Source: Plectrocnemia conspersa (taxonomy: Eukaryota; Arthropoda; Insecta; Trichoptera; Polycentropodidae). Taken from it: 64,000 nt of DNA. Positions 13,563 to 24,709 of the stretch are shown in pieces. Positions within the stretch are counted from its first letter, which is position 1. The number at the start of each line of letters is the position of its first letter. The notes under the pieces were generated by a model. It did not search any database. It saw only the letters and a list, made by a program, of their open reading frames with translations, and was not told where the DNA came from. Position numbers and translations under genes: made by a program. Location of the stretch: the NCBI GenBank assembly GCA_009617715.1, contig VTFK01000266.1, forward strand, positions 682,001 to 746,000, in the 5' to 3' direction.

Positions 13563-13636
13563 TACCGCTGCCGGGGCTCGAACCCGCAACCTCAAAGTTA
13601 CTAGTTTGAAACGTTACGGACTACGCTATTCCATCC
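13563..13636 (-). repeat. tRNA-like SINE module, copy 2
   Basis: Near-identical to copy 1, with the same A-box and B-box motifs and the CTAGTAA loop, at the right end of repeat unit 2. It differs by a few bases in the anticodon-arm and T-arm flanks. Confidence 0.75.
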
Positions 13637-13909
13637 TTATTATTTTTATTTTATTTTAATTTAAAAAAAAAATCTTATGTTGTAATCTCACAGGCGTGAG
13701 CCCAATGCGTTACAACGGAGAAAATCTGTATCAACTGAGTGAATCAATCGGACATAATAAATACCTACAAGTAAGTTTTAACCACTAGACTGAAAGTCAG
13801 GGAATCAGTGACATCTATATTATTAATCATAAATTATTACGCTATACAATTTATAATCAATAGATACAGCTGGGACTAGTTTTTTGTAATAATAGCGCAT
13901 TTTTAATAG

Positions 13910-13983
13910 TACCGCTGCCGGGGCTCGAGCCCGCAACCTCAGAGTTACTAGTCTGAAACGTTACGGACTACGCTATTCCGTCC
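13910..13983 (-). repeat. tRNA-like SINE module, copy 3
   Basis: At the right end of unit 3. The anticodon-like stem (TCAGA/TCTGA) is perfectly paired although its sequence differs from copies 1 and 2, which pair TCAAA with TTTGA. One base of the B box is changed (GGCTCGAGCCC). Confidence 0.75.
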
Positions 13984-13989
13984 TTTTAA

Positions 13990-16900
13990 CAAAGTTGGAA
14001 TAAACTCAATAAATGTATATGTTAATTATTCATTACGCATTCACTAAATTGGTAACTGCAATACGATTTTAGCTTAACTCAGTCAAAAAAATTGTAAAAA
14101 AGGTTTTGCATTTTTGGTTCTAGATTCACTAAAAATATTATTGTATAAATTAAGTTCCTAGTTGTGCACTTTCCAAAAATAGCAGACAATTTTTTTTGTG
14201 CCAAGTGTAAATCACTTGGCATGTCATCAACACTATTTCTGTTCTGTTTTTGTGACATTTATAGAATAAAATTTAAAATATGTAACCAATATGATTCACC
14301 ACCGCGGTGTTGCCAGCGCACCGCATAGCTCCAGAGTAGCCAAAAAAATCTACCCCCACATTTTGAACTTTATAATAACATATTCAAAACTACTAATAAT
14401 ATTATAGAATAATAAAAATTTCACAATTTTAATAAATACATTCATGAAGTGTTATATATATTTATTTTAAAAAATGCCACTGTTTTGACGAATCAACCAT
14501 GTATGCGAAAATGAATAAACAATACAAGTCAATATACTTTATTTTAACTAATGGCACTCATATATTAACATACATTTTTATACCTCATTTTGCACTAAAT
14601 TATTCCGTGACTTCAAATAACAAAGTAGTAATATGAGTCGTAAAAAATGTGGTTATGGTTTTAAGAGCAATTTTCATGCCAAATAACAGCGTAATTTTCA
14701 AAATCAATTTAAATGTAAAATTTGCCAATTTTCCTCGTTGTTCCGATCAATATCAAGCAAAAGAAAATAAATCTTTACCAAAAAATATGTGACGTACACA
14801 TATTTTTTCTGTGAAAAATGAGACACTTTAAAAGCATTTTAATTTTATTTTTAAAACGCTTCTTACCAAAACTGAGATGACGCTAATTATTGTACAAAAT
14901 AAATTAATATCGTAAGCAATTATTACTTTAACAGCGTTTTTCCTTTATGTTATAATACATTCGTTAAAATATATCCGGAACATATCACATTTCTTAAGAT
15001 AATCTATTATCTTATGTGAGTGTTATATCAAACCAAACAAAGTATAATATTACTTATTAAACTTGTAATTTGATTACTGCTTGTTAAGCTGTTATACAGA
15101 TTTATTACTCAATTAATATCACGTGAATCCTCGATTATCATCTATTCGGATTAACTGACTTCGTATTTATCAATACTTGAATTGGACCATAATCGCGTGG
15201 CTTACATATCGTCTCGAATAGCACAATTGAAACCAATTGCATTTTTATTAGTAAACGATAAGCGTCTCAGATCATTGCGATTAGTAGCATGATTAGTTAT
15301 TTGTGGAATTTTCATAAAGCTAGCAATCGAATCATTGATAAGCGAAAGACTTTTGCGATACAGTTTCTTTTGTTAAAATCGTTTAGAAATGTTAAACTGT
15401 AATAAAGGAATCGTCAATGTCAAAAAATATTGTCCCATATAGCCTCAAATGGTTATGTTACGTTATAATAAATTCGACAATGGAAATCGCGAGGACAACA
15501 ACCATAGACAGAGATTTATATTTTGTCATAAGTATTTTTTGCGCAAGTATATTACAAAAAATGGCATTGAGCTAGTATAATAATTTAGCATCATTCCCTG
15601 TGTTTTAATAATTACTATTTGTATGGATTTCGAAGAACTAGAATCATGTTTTTTTATTTACTATTACATAATGCTATGTGGGCATTATAGATGATATGGT
15701 TGTATTCGTTTATATATTAAATTGAGTTATTTTATAAAAACAATAGTTATTGTAATACAATACAATGTTTTATGTTCTATTGACAAAAAATAAATTCCAC
15801 TATCTCATATTATCGATAGACAAAAAAATTGAAGATTTAATTACAGATACTTATTCAATTCCTATACTGATATCTAAATTATATGATTACTATATTTTTT
15901 TATTTAAAATAAGCAAAGTGTATATCGTGAAATATATTTCTACACATCCTGTATACATTTCATATTATTATTCATATATTTTACATCTTAAAAAATCTTA
16001 ATAATTGCATTTGATTCATGAAAAAAGATATAATAAACAATATACTACAGGAAGTGATTTTTAATCGCAAATTTTAATCCTTGATCTTAATGTTAATAGT
16101 GCAATTTTATAATTGAGGCATTTGGTAATTAAAAAGTTATTATTGTTTCTCATCCGTTTAATTCTAATTGTATGTTTTATGATTAGACATCAGTGTAATT
16201 TATAATATTTAATATGTAATTGCAAATGTTGATGACAGTGGGTCGTTTCTAAAGATATTTATATAATATAACGAGCATCTTCCGTTTAAGTAAAATCTAC
16301 TTTGGATTGTCGTGTTGATATAGTAATTTTATTAAATTATGTTTAGCACAGACGAAAAAAAAAATGAAATGTAAGCGGCACGGTGGGATAAAGGATGACT
16401 CATCAATTAAGTTTAAGCTTTTAATTTAAAGCTGAGTTCCTCAGACATTCAACACTCCTTCCTCCATTAAGCCACAACTCCGCAAAGGAACCCAAGAAGC
16501 TGCAGCTTCATTTGTGACCTAGATACCACGTCTTCAGAGAGCCTACGCCTGTCAGATACTGCGCCCACCATCGACTAACAGCATAATTATGTTATTTTTT
16601 TATACGAATAAACATAACTAATATATATTCTACAAAAATATTATTATACGGTATTGAGGTTTGTTTTAGACGGATGTATTATACCCCAAAATATTTTTAT
16701 ACAATTCTTACACATATAAGTTTTTCAAGTATACATATAATTATTAATATATATTTACCATTAGGCTTTTTGAGGGAAATGTTTGATTATCTCCATGATT
16801 CAGATTTAATATAATAGATAACATGTTGTTTTTTTTATTATATATTTTATTTTTATTATAATGATAATAAGTTATAATTCAAGCATTTAAGAAGAGTGTG

Positions 16901-18030
16901 AGATGTTTTAGGTATGATTAAGTGTCTATATTTTACTGAACAAAATTTGGTTTTATATATATAAAATAAATTTTTATTAAGAATAGTCAAATGTATGATA
17001 TGACACTATAAAAATCGGTAATACTTTAATATTTAATTAAGTTTGATTATATTTATAATTGCAACTACTGCGGGGTCTATCAATTAGACTGACAGCAAGT
17101 ACAAAGCCTTTATTGAAATATACCGTAATAAAAAAACTTGTCTTTAGCGTTAAAAGCGCCATAAACAAAATTTTATTTACAACACGGCAACAAGCTGCGA
17201 GACTTTTGATATGCATTCCATATGAAACTTATACTACATATTAATTTTTAATTTGCAATTATTATTGTACTAGCATTATTTACCAGTAAAAATATTTATT
17301 ATCAGATAAAAGATATATAGATATATAAAAGTCCATTCGGATTCTTCTGCAAGTACTATTATATTATATATATTGCCACGGTAAAAAACATTAGGGTGCA
17401 AAAATGAGTGAAAATAACATTTAATCACACCCCTAAATCGTCAGAATTGACAGTCGTAGCGAAAAGTAGGCGAACACAAAACCTTTCCCAGGCAGAATTA
17501 AAATCAAGAACTTCTACCAGTTACTAGTTTATCAAAACTCGAAATCAAGTGAAGCAACGTTGACTATTGAAACGGTGAACACTAATAAAGCAACCGCTTC
17601 CCTCTTCACGTAAACTCTGGTATAGCAACGACATTTGAAATCCAGACTTCAAATCGATATTTGAAGACACGTATATATACAAATCGTTAATTACTAATTA
17701 ACTCAAAATTGTTAATTTTTCATTAACAGTAATCAAAATAAACACCCCGATACAAAAACGTTACGTGAAATTCTTAAACTTATGAACATATTAAATTCGC
17801 AATTAGTTGAATTAATGACTAAATAAATTCGTGACTTTAATTAATTTCAAAACTAATTTACCTGAATATACGTGACTAATTATAAGTTTCGAAAGGTATT
17901 AGAATATTATTCTTAATGTCCGTCACTCTAAGTATACTCTAAGTACGTTTTGTGTATGTTTGAATAAATTAATACCATGTGTTCTGATTATGTGTGCTGA
18001 AACGATTGCGTGTGAGCATGTGGCGAAAAC
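13990..18030. other. Long AT-rich stretch without a recognisable gene
   Basis: No exon can be supported. An open frame at 15765-16001 (78 codons) is almost pure Tyr/Ile/Lys/Leu, as expected from AT-rich DNA. At about 16365-16590 there is a G+C-richer patch resembling the tail of a retroelement. A short hairpin with TGCCAAGTG arms lies near 14200-14222. Confidence 0.5.
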
Positions 18031-18230
18031 ACCCTGAAAAGTGGAGAATGGTGATTAGTTTCTGCATCACGACAATACGCCCAGTTTTTTCCTAAAAATA
18101 ATATGGTAACTGTGTCATATTATCTATTCTGTGGTCCCACCCAACCTCATCCCTTAAGATTTTTTTTTTATTTTCACGAATGAAACAACTTAAGCATTGG
18201 CGTGACTCAAATAGAATTACAAGTAGATTT
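18030..18230 (+). pseudogene. Degenerate mariner transposase fragment
   Basis: Translation gives LHHDNTPS, corresponding to the mariner HxDNAxxH catalytic-D region. About 40 codons later, after a frame change, comes FFLFSRMKQLKHW, matching the FFLFP.MK..L segment that follows the third catalytic residue in mariners. The frames are broken and both ends of the protein are missing, so this is a dead fragment. It lies just upstream of the LINE at 18.44 kb. Confidence 0.65.
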
Positions 18231-18439
18231 TAATATCATTAGATAATAATACATTATAAGCTCTAATTATTTTATAATTAATATGATTTCAGCACATGTA
18301 GTACACTTATAATATGTGTAGTGGAAGTAAGATCGAAAATTATTAAAGACAATAAACAGGAGTGAACCCTCATACTACCTTATCGTCTAAAGATATACGG
18401 CAATTATTTTTAAAACAGCGTTGCCTCTTTATTAGGGAC

Positions 18440-19107
18440 AGTAGTAAACAAGATTAATGTTGCCAAAATGATTTCCAATGACTGGTAAGTATTCAAATAG
18501 TTCGTTACTTCTGTTCATGTATATTTCTGCTACCGGAATACTACGTAATATCAACAGTTCCGAGGTTGAATCCATCAACCAATTAAAAAATAAAAAGTCA
18601 AGCAAACCTATGCTATTATTTGCAGTCTCGCTAAAAAAAAGCGAGCACAATAAATCAATATACAATTTGGGATATCTCCTGCACCAGCGTATTACGGTGG
18701 AGCAGCAGAATAGACCAAAAGGCATTCTCCAGTGCCACCGTTGCCAATTGTTCGGCCACTCTGCGATTAATTGCAGAGCTACTCCTGCATGCGTAAAATG
18801 TGCGGGTCCCCATCTCACCAGAGATTGCTCCCACGAGGAAAAAATTGATAAGCCCTTATGCAGTAACTGCGCCGGTTCTCATCCTGCGAATTACGGGGGA
18901 TGTGCTAAAAACCCAAACAATAAAAAAAATATAGATTACAAGAAACCGCGAGATAATAAAAAAACCCATAACCATATTAATAATAAAATAAACGGCTGCT
19001 CATTCGCCGAAAAACTTAAAGGAAACCCGGAAGAGACTCCTATAAATAATGTGACAACAGATAACCCCTCCAATCGCGACGTCATAATCAAGATGTTTAT
19101 GGAATAA
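18440..19107 (+). pseudogene. Jockey-like LINE ORF1 (gag) fragment with zinc knuckles
   Basis: The open frame 18478-19107 (209 codons) encodes the C-terminal part of a retrotransposon gag. First comes the region found just before the knuckles in Jockey-type gags. Then come three cysteine-rich motifs: CHRCQLFGHSAINC, CVKCAGPHLTRDC and CSNCAGSHPANYGGC, at about residues 82-140. A Lys/Asn-rich tail follows. Gag would bind element RNA in ribonucleoprotein particles. The true N-terminus is absent or scrambled upstream of 18440, so the ATG at 18478 is probably internal. The endonuclease frame starts 48 nt downstream of its stop, the usual ORF1-ORF2 order. Confidence 0.88.
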
Positions 19108-19154
19108 GTGAAAAATGAAATTTATCAGTTCCCACCTATTGCCAACATTATGAT

Positions 19155-19862
19155 GTGAAAAAAAAAGGGAAAACCCACCACCGCAAAATTTTAAGGATAT
19201 TAGCGTGGAATGCTAATGGCCTTCGCGATAAAAAATTCGAACTTAATCAATTCCTCATAGATCAAAACATAGATATAGCTCTTATTTCCGAAACACACCT
19301 AAAGGAATCGATAAAAATTAACTTTGCTAATTATAAAACCTATCGCTCGGACAGGCAAATCGGTGCCGGGGGAGGAACTGCAATTTACATTAAAAACGAG
19401 ATAAAGCATAATGATGCGCTTACAAAAACATTTAATAAGCTTGAAGTTACAACTTTAGAAGTTAAAGCTGATGCTCGATCGCCCATAATTATTCATTCTG
19501 TATATACCCCACCGAAACCGGCGTATCCCATTGAAGATTTACAACATTTATTTAACTATTCGCAACCTATTTTTGCTGCAGGGGACTTTAACTCCAAACA
19601 TAGAGAATGGAATTGCAGGGCGACTAATAAAAATGGTAGAACGCTAAATAAATTTGCCAAAGATAATAATAACATAAACTTAGAAATCCCAACAGATCCA
19701 ACCCACTATTCAACACGGGGTGTTTCAGATATTTTAGATATTGCCATAACAAACAACTTACCCACATGCAATATAGAGATCCACAATAGTCTCGCGTCTG
19801 ATCATAACCCATTCGGACAAACCAAATGCCCTATGGTTTGTCCGAAACTCAAATATACATAA
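19155..19862 (+). pseudogene. Jockey-like LINE ORF2 5' part: AP endonuclease
   Basis: About 235 codons encode an apurinic-like endonuclease domain, the enzyme that nicks target DNA to start reverse transcription. Motifs in order are WNANGLRDKK (metal-binding Asn), SETHLK (catalytic Glu), YRSDR, the GGGTAIYIK strand, YTPP, GDFNSKH (Asp-x-Asn) and SDHNP (final Asp-His pair). All recognisable active-site residues are present. The frame then runs out at KLKYT and a stop, about where the linker to reverse transcriptase should begin. No RT follows, so the element is 3'-truncated and cannot move on its own. The short ORF1-ORF2 gap and the endonuclease motifs fit the Jockey group. Confidence 0.92.
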
Positions 19863-20017
19863 AGATTTAAAAATAGATACTTTACGCGATTATTTCGATA
19901 AACTTAAAGTAAATTACCATGACAGAAATAAAAATCATTCTAACCCATTAGTTAAAAACCTTAATAAGGTAACATGAATATTTGTAAAAAAAAGTGCTAG
20001 CTAACGTAATAAAAAAC

Positions 20018-20019
<2 letters not shown>

Positions 20020-20049
<30 letters not shown>
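20020..20049. repeat. T homopolymer, 30 nt
   Basis: Thirty consecutive T. It may be the poly(A) tail of a retroelement inserted on the minus strand at the point where the LINE above is interrupted. Flanking sequence does not identify the element. Confidence 0.8.
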
Positions 20050-20051
<2 letters not shown>

Positions 20052-20059
20052 CCTAAAAA

Positions 20060-21320
20060 AATAAATAAATAAAAGTGAAAACCAATTAATAGATACCCAG
20101 GTAAATGGCTTTGGCCAGGAACTGGAAAAAAATAAATATTAGACACTGTATCAACAGTTCAGCAAATTATTGAATATGAAAGCTTAATATTTTGATACAA
20201 AATAGCGTATAATAGTTATTATCTATCCTCCATATTTGCTTCATTGTTTTTGCCTCGTAGTTTTCTTCTTAATTTATTATACTAAAATTGTTAATAAGCA
20301 AGAGAAGAGTTACTATATCTACATATTTCAATAAAAATAGATTTTTCTATACTGCATGTATGTGGATTAATAAATAAATGCATATATGTGAATCCTAAAA
20401 TTAAGATTCTGTAGCATGCAACTCGAAAACTCTTACATAAGATATGAAAAAATAATATTCTATGATAATTCTCCACTATCTAAAATGATAATATTGATTT
20501 TGGCATTGTTCAATATGTATATATAATACCCATTGACGTGAACAGTTGATAAAAATATGTGTCAAAATAGGCTTATTTGATATAATTGTCACATTGGGAA
20601 ATTCATAAGGTTAAAGACCACGCATATTTATTAACAATATTCATTAAATCATAACTTTTATTTTACAGGTATATATTCATATTAAATCAATATGGCTTAT
20701 TAGGATAATAACAATTGCGTGGTTTGTTTTTAGGTCCAATGGTAAACAATTTACGATGCAGAAAAAAAAAAATCAATGTGACCCCTTTCATTGTCATGGA
20801 GCATAATTCTGAGCACGCATCATCAAGGTCCAAAAGGGAAGTTACGATTAAAAGTGTTTTAAATTCTCTGCACAATTCATTGCCACACATTATTGTGATC
20901 GTAGGAACAAATTTACAATTTGATAGTGGACAACGTGACCGCATCCATATCCTCATTATGCTCACTGCTTAGAAGCACGTATTTTCCGAAGAAATTATTC
21001 ACAACGCCTCGAAGAAATAAGAAAGTTGATTGAACAGTCGATAATGACCATGAGTAAGACAATATTGCGATATGTGTTAATAAAATACGTCAGAGGGTAA
21101 GAAGTACTTTCTACAGATTCGGATAGTGAAAATAACGAAACAGAACGATAATTCAGAACAAGTTAAAAAATAGATTTATAATTAATTTTATATTGACAAT
21201 CAATTATTCGATAAGTAAATAATTCCATTATGATCAGTTAAATAAAATAAATCATCAGTAAATAATACATTTTTGTGCACTAAAAAATTTAGCTTTTTAA
21301 CAGTAAAATAAAATAAATGG
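20060..21320. other. Stretch without an identified gene
   Basis: AT-rich. Open frames on both strands at 20687-20972 (85 and 92 codons) overlap antisense. Neither has a motif I recognise, and the base composition fits an old mobile-element remnant. Confidence 0.45.
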
Positions 21321-21329
21321 TCCTTAGAT

Positions 21330-22240
21330 AGAGCCTAGATGCAGTGCATATTTTTAACCTTAACCAACGTAATATTCAGAATTGGCGGTGTCGTGTGCTT
21401 GGTAAGATAATGCGTCGGGGATTTCGAAAAATTTACAGTAGTATATGTGTCGTGTATATAATTAAACATTAATTTATCGGATCGATTCGCACCGGAACAA
21501 TCCCAGTGCATGTGTCTCCAGTTAATATCACAGATTCTCCAAGACCAAACACAGCATCAAGGTCGCTCCGGAGCACCCCGTTACCGGGAGAAGTATATAT
21601 ATAATTTTTTATCGTGTTTAACTTTGCGACGGTTTCGAGAAAAGTCGTATTTGTGCGCGCGTGTTTGATTGATTATTTTACAAATATCGCGACCCCTCCC
21701 CCTGGCCTTGAGAGACGATCCCTCCGGAGACAGACAAAGTTCGATATTAAAACATTGACGTGTGGTTTGATTCGGTAATTATGTAAATATAAATTTTGTA
21801 CTCACTGATCAGTAGTTCCAGTTCTCCAGTTTTATTTCGGAATCCGCGTGAATTCCACGTCAAAAGGTTGAGCCCCACCTTAGAAGAGCACTTCAAAATA
21901 TTCGACGATCTCCATTTTGCTGGCACACTTTCCAGCCTTCACTCTGATCTCTTGAAGGACGAGCAGCATCCTGCGTAGCTCTGCAGTTGACATGGTGTCT
22001 GAGAAGGGCTCTTCGGGCTGCATGGTTTGAGGTCGTTATGGCGCCTTGTTTATTCCTGCTGCTGGGGGGCTAACAAGGGCGTTTTATGAAGCAGCTGAAG
22101 GGATAGTTGCTGGAGTGGCTAACGTTTTTACAAACGCTCATTTTGTAGCTCACAAAGCTTGCCGACACGAAAAAGTTGAGCTACGCCGCGCCGGCCCCGT
22201 AAGATGACCGAAAAACAGCCACTTTTCATTTCACTTTAGA
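21330..22240 (-). pseudogene. Second Jockey-like LINE fragment: gag C-terminus plus endonuclease start
   Basis: Read on the minus strand. From about 22210 to 21887 there is a Pro/Ala-rich gag tail broken by stops, then an intact ending with TMSTAELRRMLLVLQEIR and a stop. Immediately after it begins an endonuclease (LNLLTWNSRGFRNK, metal-binding Asn in WNSRG). Further broken pieces follow: GGGVAIFVK, GDTCTGIVP in place of the catalytic GDFN, and SPTHYLTKHTTPPILNITLV near the 3' end. This is the same organisation as the plus-strand LINE at 18.4 kb but a different, much older copy. Stops and frameshifts are frequent, so it is inactive. Confidence 0.82.
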
Positions 22241-22460
22241 CCTGATGTGAGGTAAACTCGAAAGAGTTTAACCAAAATTTCTAGATACTATGAATTAACA
22301 AAATTCAAACAAATAAATTTGAAAATGAACTTGTTGTTCCCTTAGTAACAAACAAACGGAAAAATAATAAAACACAAGATCGAATCACACGGCGGATAAT
22401 ATAAGGTACAAATTACACAATATTCTTTTCATTATTTTTCTTATAAATAAAAATGCGACT

Positions 22461-22525
22461 GTCGCTGCCGGGGTTCGAACTCGCAACATTAGAGTTACTA
22501 GTCTGAAACATTACGGACTACGTAC
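22461..22525 (-). repeat. tRNA-like SINE module, copy 4 (dispersed)
   Basis: This shares with the tandem array near 13 kb the sequence from an ATAAATAAAAAT lead through CGCTGCCGGGG, the B box (here GAGTTCGAACCCC on the minus strand), and the CTAGTAA loop. The body unit is absent. It shows the module is dispersed as a SINE rather than confined to the tandem array. Confidence 0.75.
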
Positions 22526-22599
22526 TATTTATATTTAATTAACATATATTTACTTTTATTCTCATTTATTTTTTTAACTTTACATCTATTATACATATT

Positions 22600-22960
22600 T
22601 CATTATTTAAATTATCCACAACTTCTTTAACATTATCACCTATGCAATAAATTATGTGTTGTCCGCAAACGGATGTGTTTTGCAATTTTTTGTATTATTA
22701 ATTATATCATTAATATAAACTATAAACACGAATGGTCCTAATTTGGACTCCTGTGGTACACCGTGAAATTTTATTTTCTCTTTGGAATAATCATATTTAT
22801 TTTATCAATTTATTTTTTTCTGTATTAAATAATTATAAGACCATCTTAAAACTGCTCCAATGATTTTATTTGTATCCTCCGCCAACAACCAATCATTTAT
22901 AACCACTTGCATTTTGTCATCTGTTTTTGATGATAAAATTACTAAATTATTATATGGGTA
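22600..22960 (-). pseudogene. Degenerate LINE reverse transcriptase fragment
   Basis: Minus-strand translation contains FHGVPQESKLGPFVFIVYIN, the RT motif normally GVPQGS.LGP. It is followed about 30 codons later by FADNT in place of the catalytic FADDT. Upstream is a matching segment, KMQVVINDWLLAEDTNK. The second catalytic Asp is replaced by Asn and stops follow. Because it lies upstream (minus sense) of the gag/endonuclease piece at 21.3-22.2 kb, it belongs to another insertion. Confidence 0.75.
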
Positions 22961-23671
22961 TTTTTATTAATTTTAATTCCGTTATTTCTATATCGAAAAC
23001 CCTAATTGAACATTTTTTACTTGTTTGATTTTTTGTGTCTAGATAAAAAAATGGTACAATCAACAAAACAACAAAGTATCTACGATTATATTTTTGCATA
23101 CGAGTAAGAGGCAAAAAAATATCCGCCGCTGGAAATTTAATAATACTATTCCAAAAAAATACAACGACGTAAATTTTCCTGGATAGGTCGTACCAATGTC
23201 GTGCAGTTGTTTATTTTTGCACCGTCAGAATACATACGGATATCATTTAATTTCTATGTATGCATTTTTTTATGAATATTATTAATATTAATATATTGTG
23301 ACCATTGCCAATTTAATTATCAATTAAGAAATCAAAGAAGAGGTTTTTAATAAATAACTAATAGTTTCTCAAAATGTTTGTTCGACTCGATAAAAACTCA
23401 CGAATGGTATGAACACTTCAACGATAAGATATTTTTACAGAACGCTTCATGCGAATTTCTAGGTCGACGTTTTTTTAACAGAATATTATCAAGGAAAGGG
23501 CCTAGATAATTATTTAAATTACAGCAATATAGTATAGATACAGTAACGAGTCCTCCAAACGCACGTTATTTTAATTTTTTTTGTATTCGATATTTTTGCA
23601 GAATATAATTTAAATATTAATATAAGAACCCACAACGAATGGCTTCAAATACTGCTGATCAACGTATTTTC

Positions 23672-23864
23672 AAACCGAATTTTGGTCAATAGGAGAACGC
23701 AAAAACAATTATTACTTCTCAGAAGGCAAAAATTCACGTCAAAAGCAATAAAATCGTGTCCACTGCGACGGCGACGGCACGATTTTATTGCTTTTGACGT
23801 GAATTTTTGCCTTCTGAGAAGTGATAATTGTTTTTGCGTTCTCCTGTTGATCATAATTCGGTTT
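23672..23864. repeat. Large hairpin: two 87-bp inverted arms, 19-nt loop
   Basis: The arms at 23672-23758 and 23778-23864 are near-perfect reverse complements around a G+C-rich loop (TCCACTGCGACGGCGACGG). The mirrored open frames on the two strands (both starting with a RRTQKQL-like peptide) are by-products of the symmetry. This could be a foldback MITE or a recent inverted duplication. No target-site duplication was confirmed. Confidence 0.92.
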
Positions 23865-24420
23865 AAATGGGCTTTATTTGATTCTCACTCGTAATATTTT
23901 TATAAAAAGTTTTAATATAAATGGACCTGGACTGAAAATTCACTATATGGCAACACTGAGCAGCAAAGAAAACACGACTAATTATCAGGTACATATTATT
24001 TTTAATAATTTTTAATGCCTAATTAAAATATTTCGCATAAAATATATCACAACGGTGGCTAATTTTTATATTTATTTTTTTATTATTTATTATTATTTAT
24101 TCAACAAATTATATTACGATGTTAAAAATTATATAAAATGCCATTTTTGACATGAGGCCCGGAATCATTGTTTTCCTAGGGGCCGGGTTCACTTTGGACG
24201 CCCCTGCTTGTGATTTGTCTTTCCGCTTCAAAGTGAATTAATTCTCAAGTCGCAATGAAAATAAATAATTAATAGTCAAATTCATTGCTCTCATGCGGTT
24301 ATATTAGATCATTGATAAAATTAAACTGCATATCACATTGGCATGCGACCAAAAATAAATCCGGTACTAAATTACCAGTCAATTGTTTTGCTTTTTTTTA
24401 TTGATTTATTTGGTCCTAAC

Positions 24421-24460
24421 CAGTGGCGGTTCGTCCATATGGGCTGCAGCCCTCCCAGTG
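24421..24460. mobile_element. Isolated hAT-type transposon end
   Basis: CAGTGGCGGTTCGTCCATAT followed by GGGCTGCAGCCCTCC has the form of the terminus of insect hAT elements (CAGTGGCG...). No matching opposite end was found. G+C-rich pieces at about 24170-24206 (ends ...CGCCCCTG) and 24650-24705 (ends ...GACGTCCCTG) also look like transposon ends and may be remnants of related insertions. Confidence 0.5.
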
Positions 24461-24709
24461 TAAAATAAATATTCATTATTAATGTATGTATGTAACTTAT
24501 TCAACTTAACTTCACTTTTGTCTAATATTATTATACTTGATATAAATTATATTATTATTTTACCAGTACAAGGTCATAGTAATACAAATACAGATACTGC
24601 ACCAATAAATCTTCATCATATATAAATACTGTTGTTGATAATTCGCAGGTGGGGGAAAATGCCCCCCTCTCCCCACAAATGACGTCCCTGGGTCTTTGGT
24701 TGTCAAACA

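Larger units (their letters stand above)
12951..13987. repeat. Tandem array of three ~360-bp units with tRNA-like modules
   Basis: Three head-to-tail units begin at 12951, 13308 and 13670 (periods 357 and 362); each starts at an AAATCTT motif. Each contains GCGTTACAA, the TCAACTGAGTGAATCAATC block, an AT-rich middle with ATAATCAATAGATACAGCT, and a minus-strand tRNA-like module at its right end. The units differ by scattered substitutions and small deletions, most in unit 3. The structure fits either a satellite built from a SINE or a tandemly duplicated SINE. There is no reading frame. Confidence 0.9.

Noticed and set aside
13208..13983. Three functional tRNA-Thr genes
   Set aside because: Acceptor arms do not pair and the anticodon loop has an extra base; the modules are joined to a repeated body, so SINE-derived is the better reading.
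18432..18818. 128-codon minus-strand frame over the LINE gag
   Set aside because: Antisense of the zinc-knuckle gag frame; no motif of its own.
20687..20972. Protein gene from the 85- or 92-codon antisense pair
   Set aside because: No recognisable family, and neither frame has splice or promoter support.
23645..23894. Two similar 70-codon frames on opposite strands
   Set aside because: They are mirror images produced by the 87-bp inverted arms and have no protein features.
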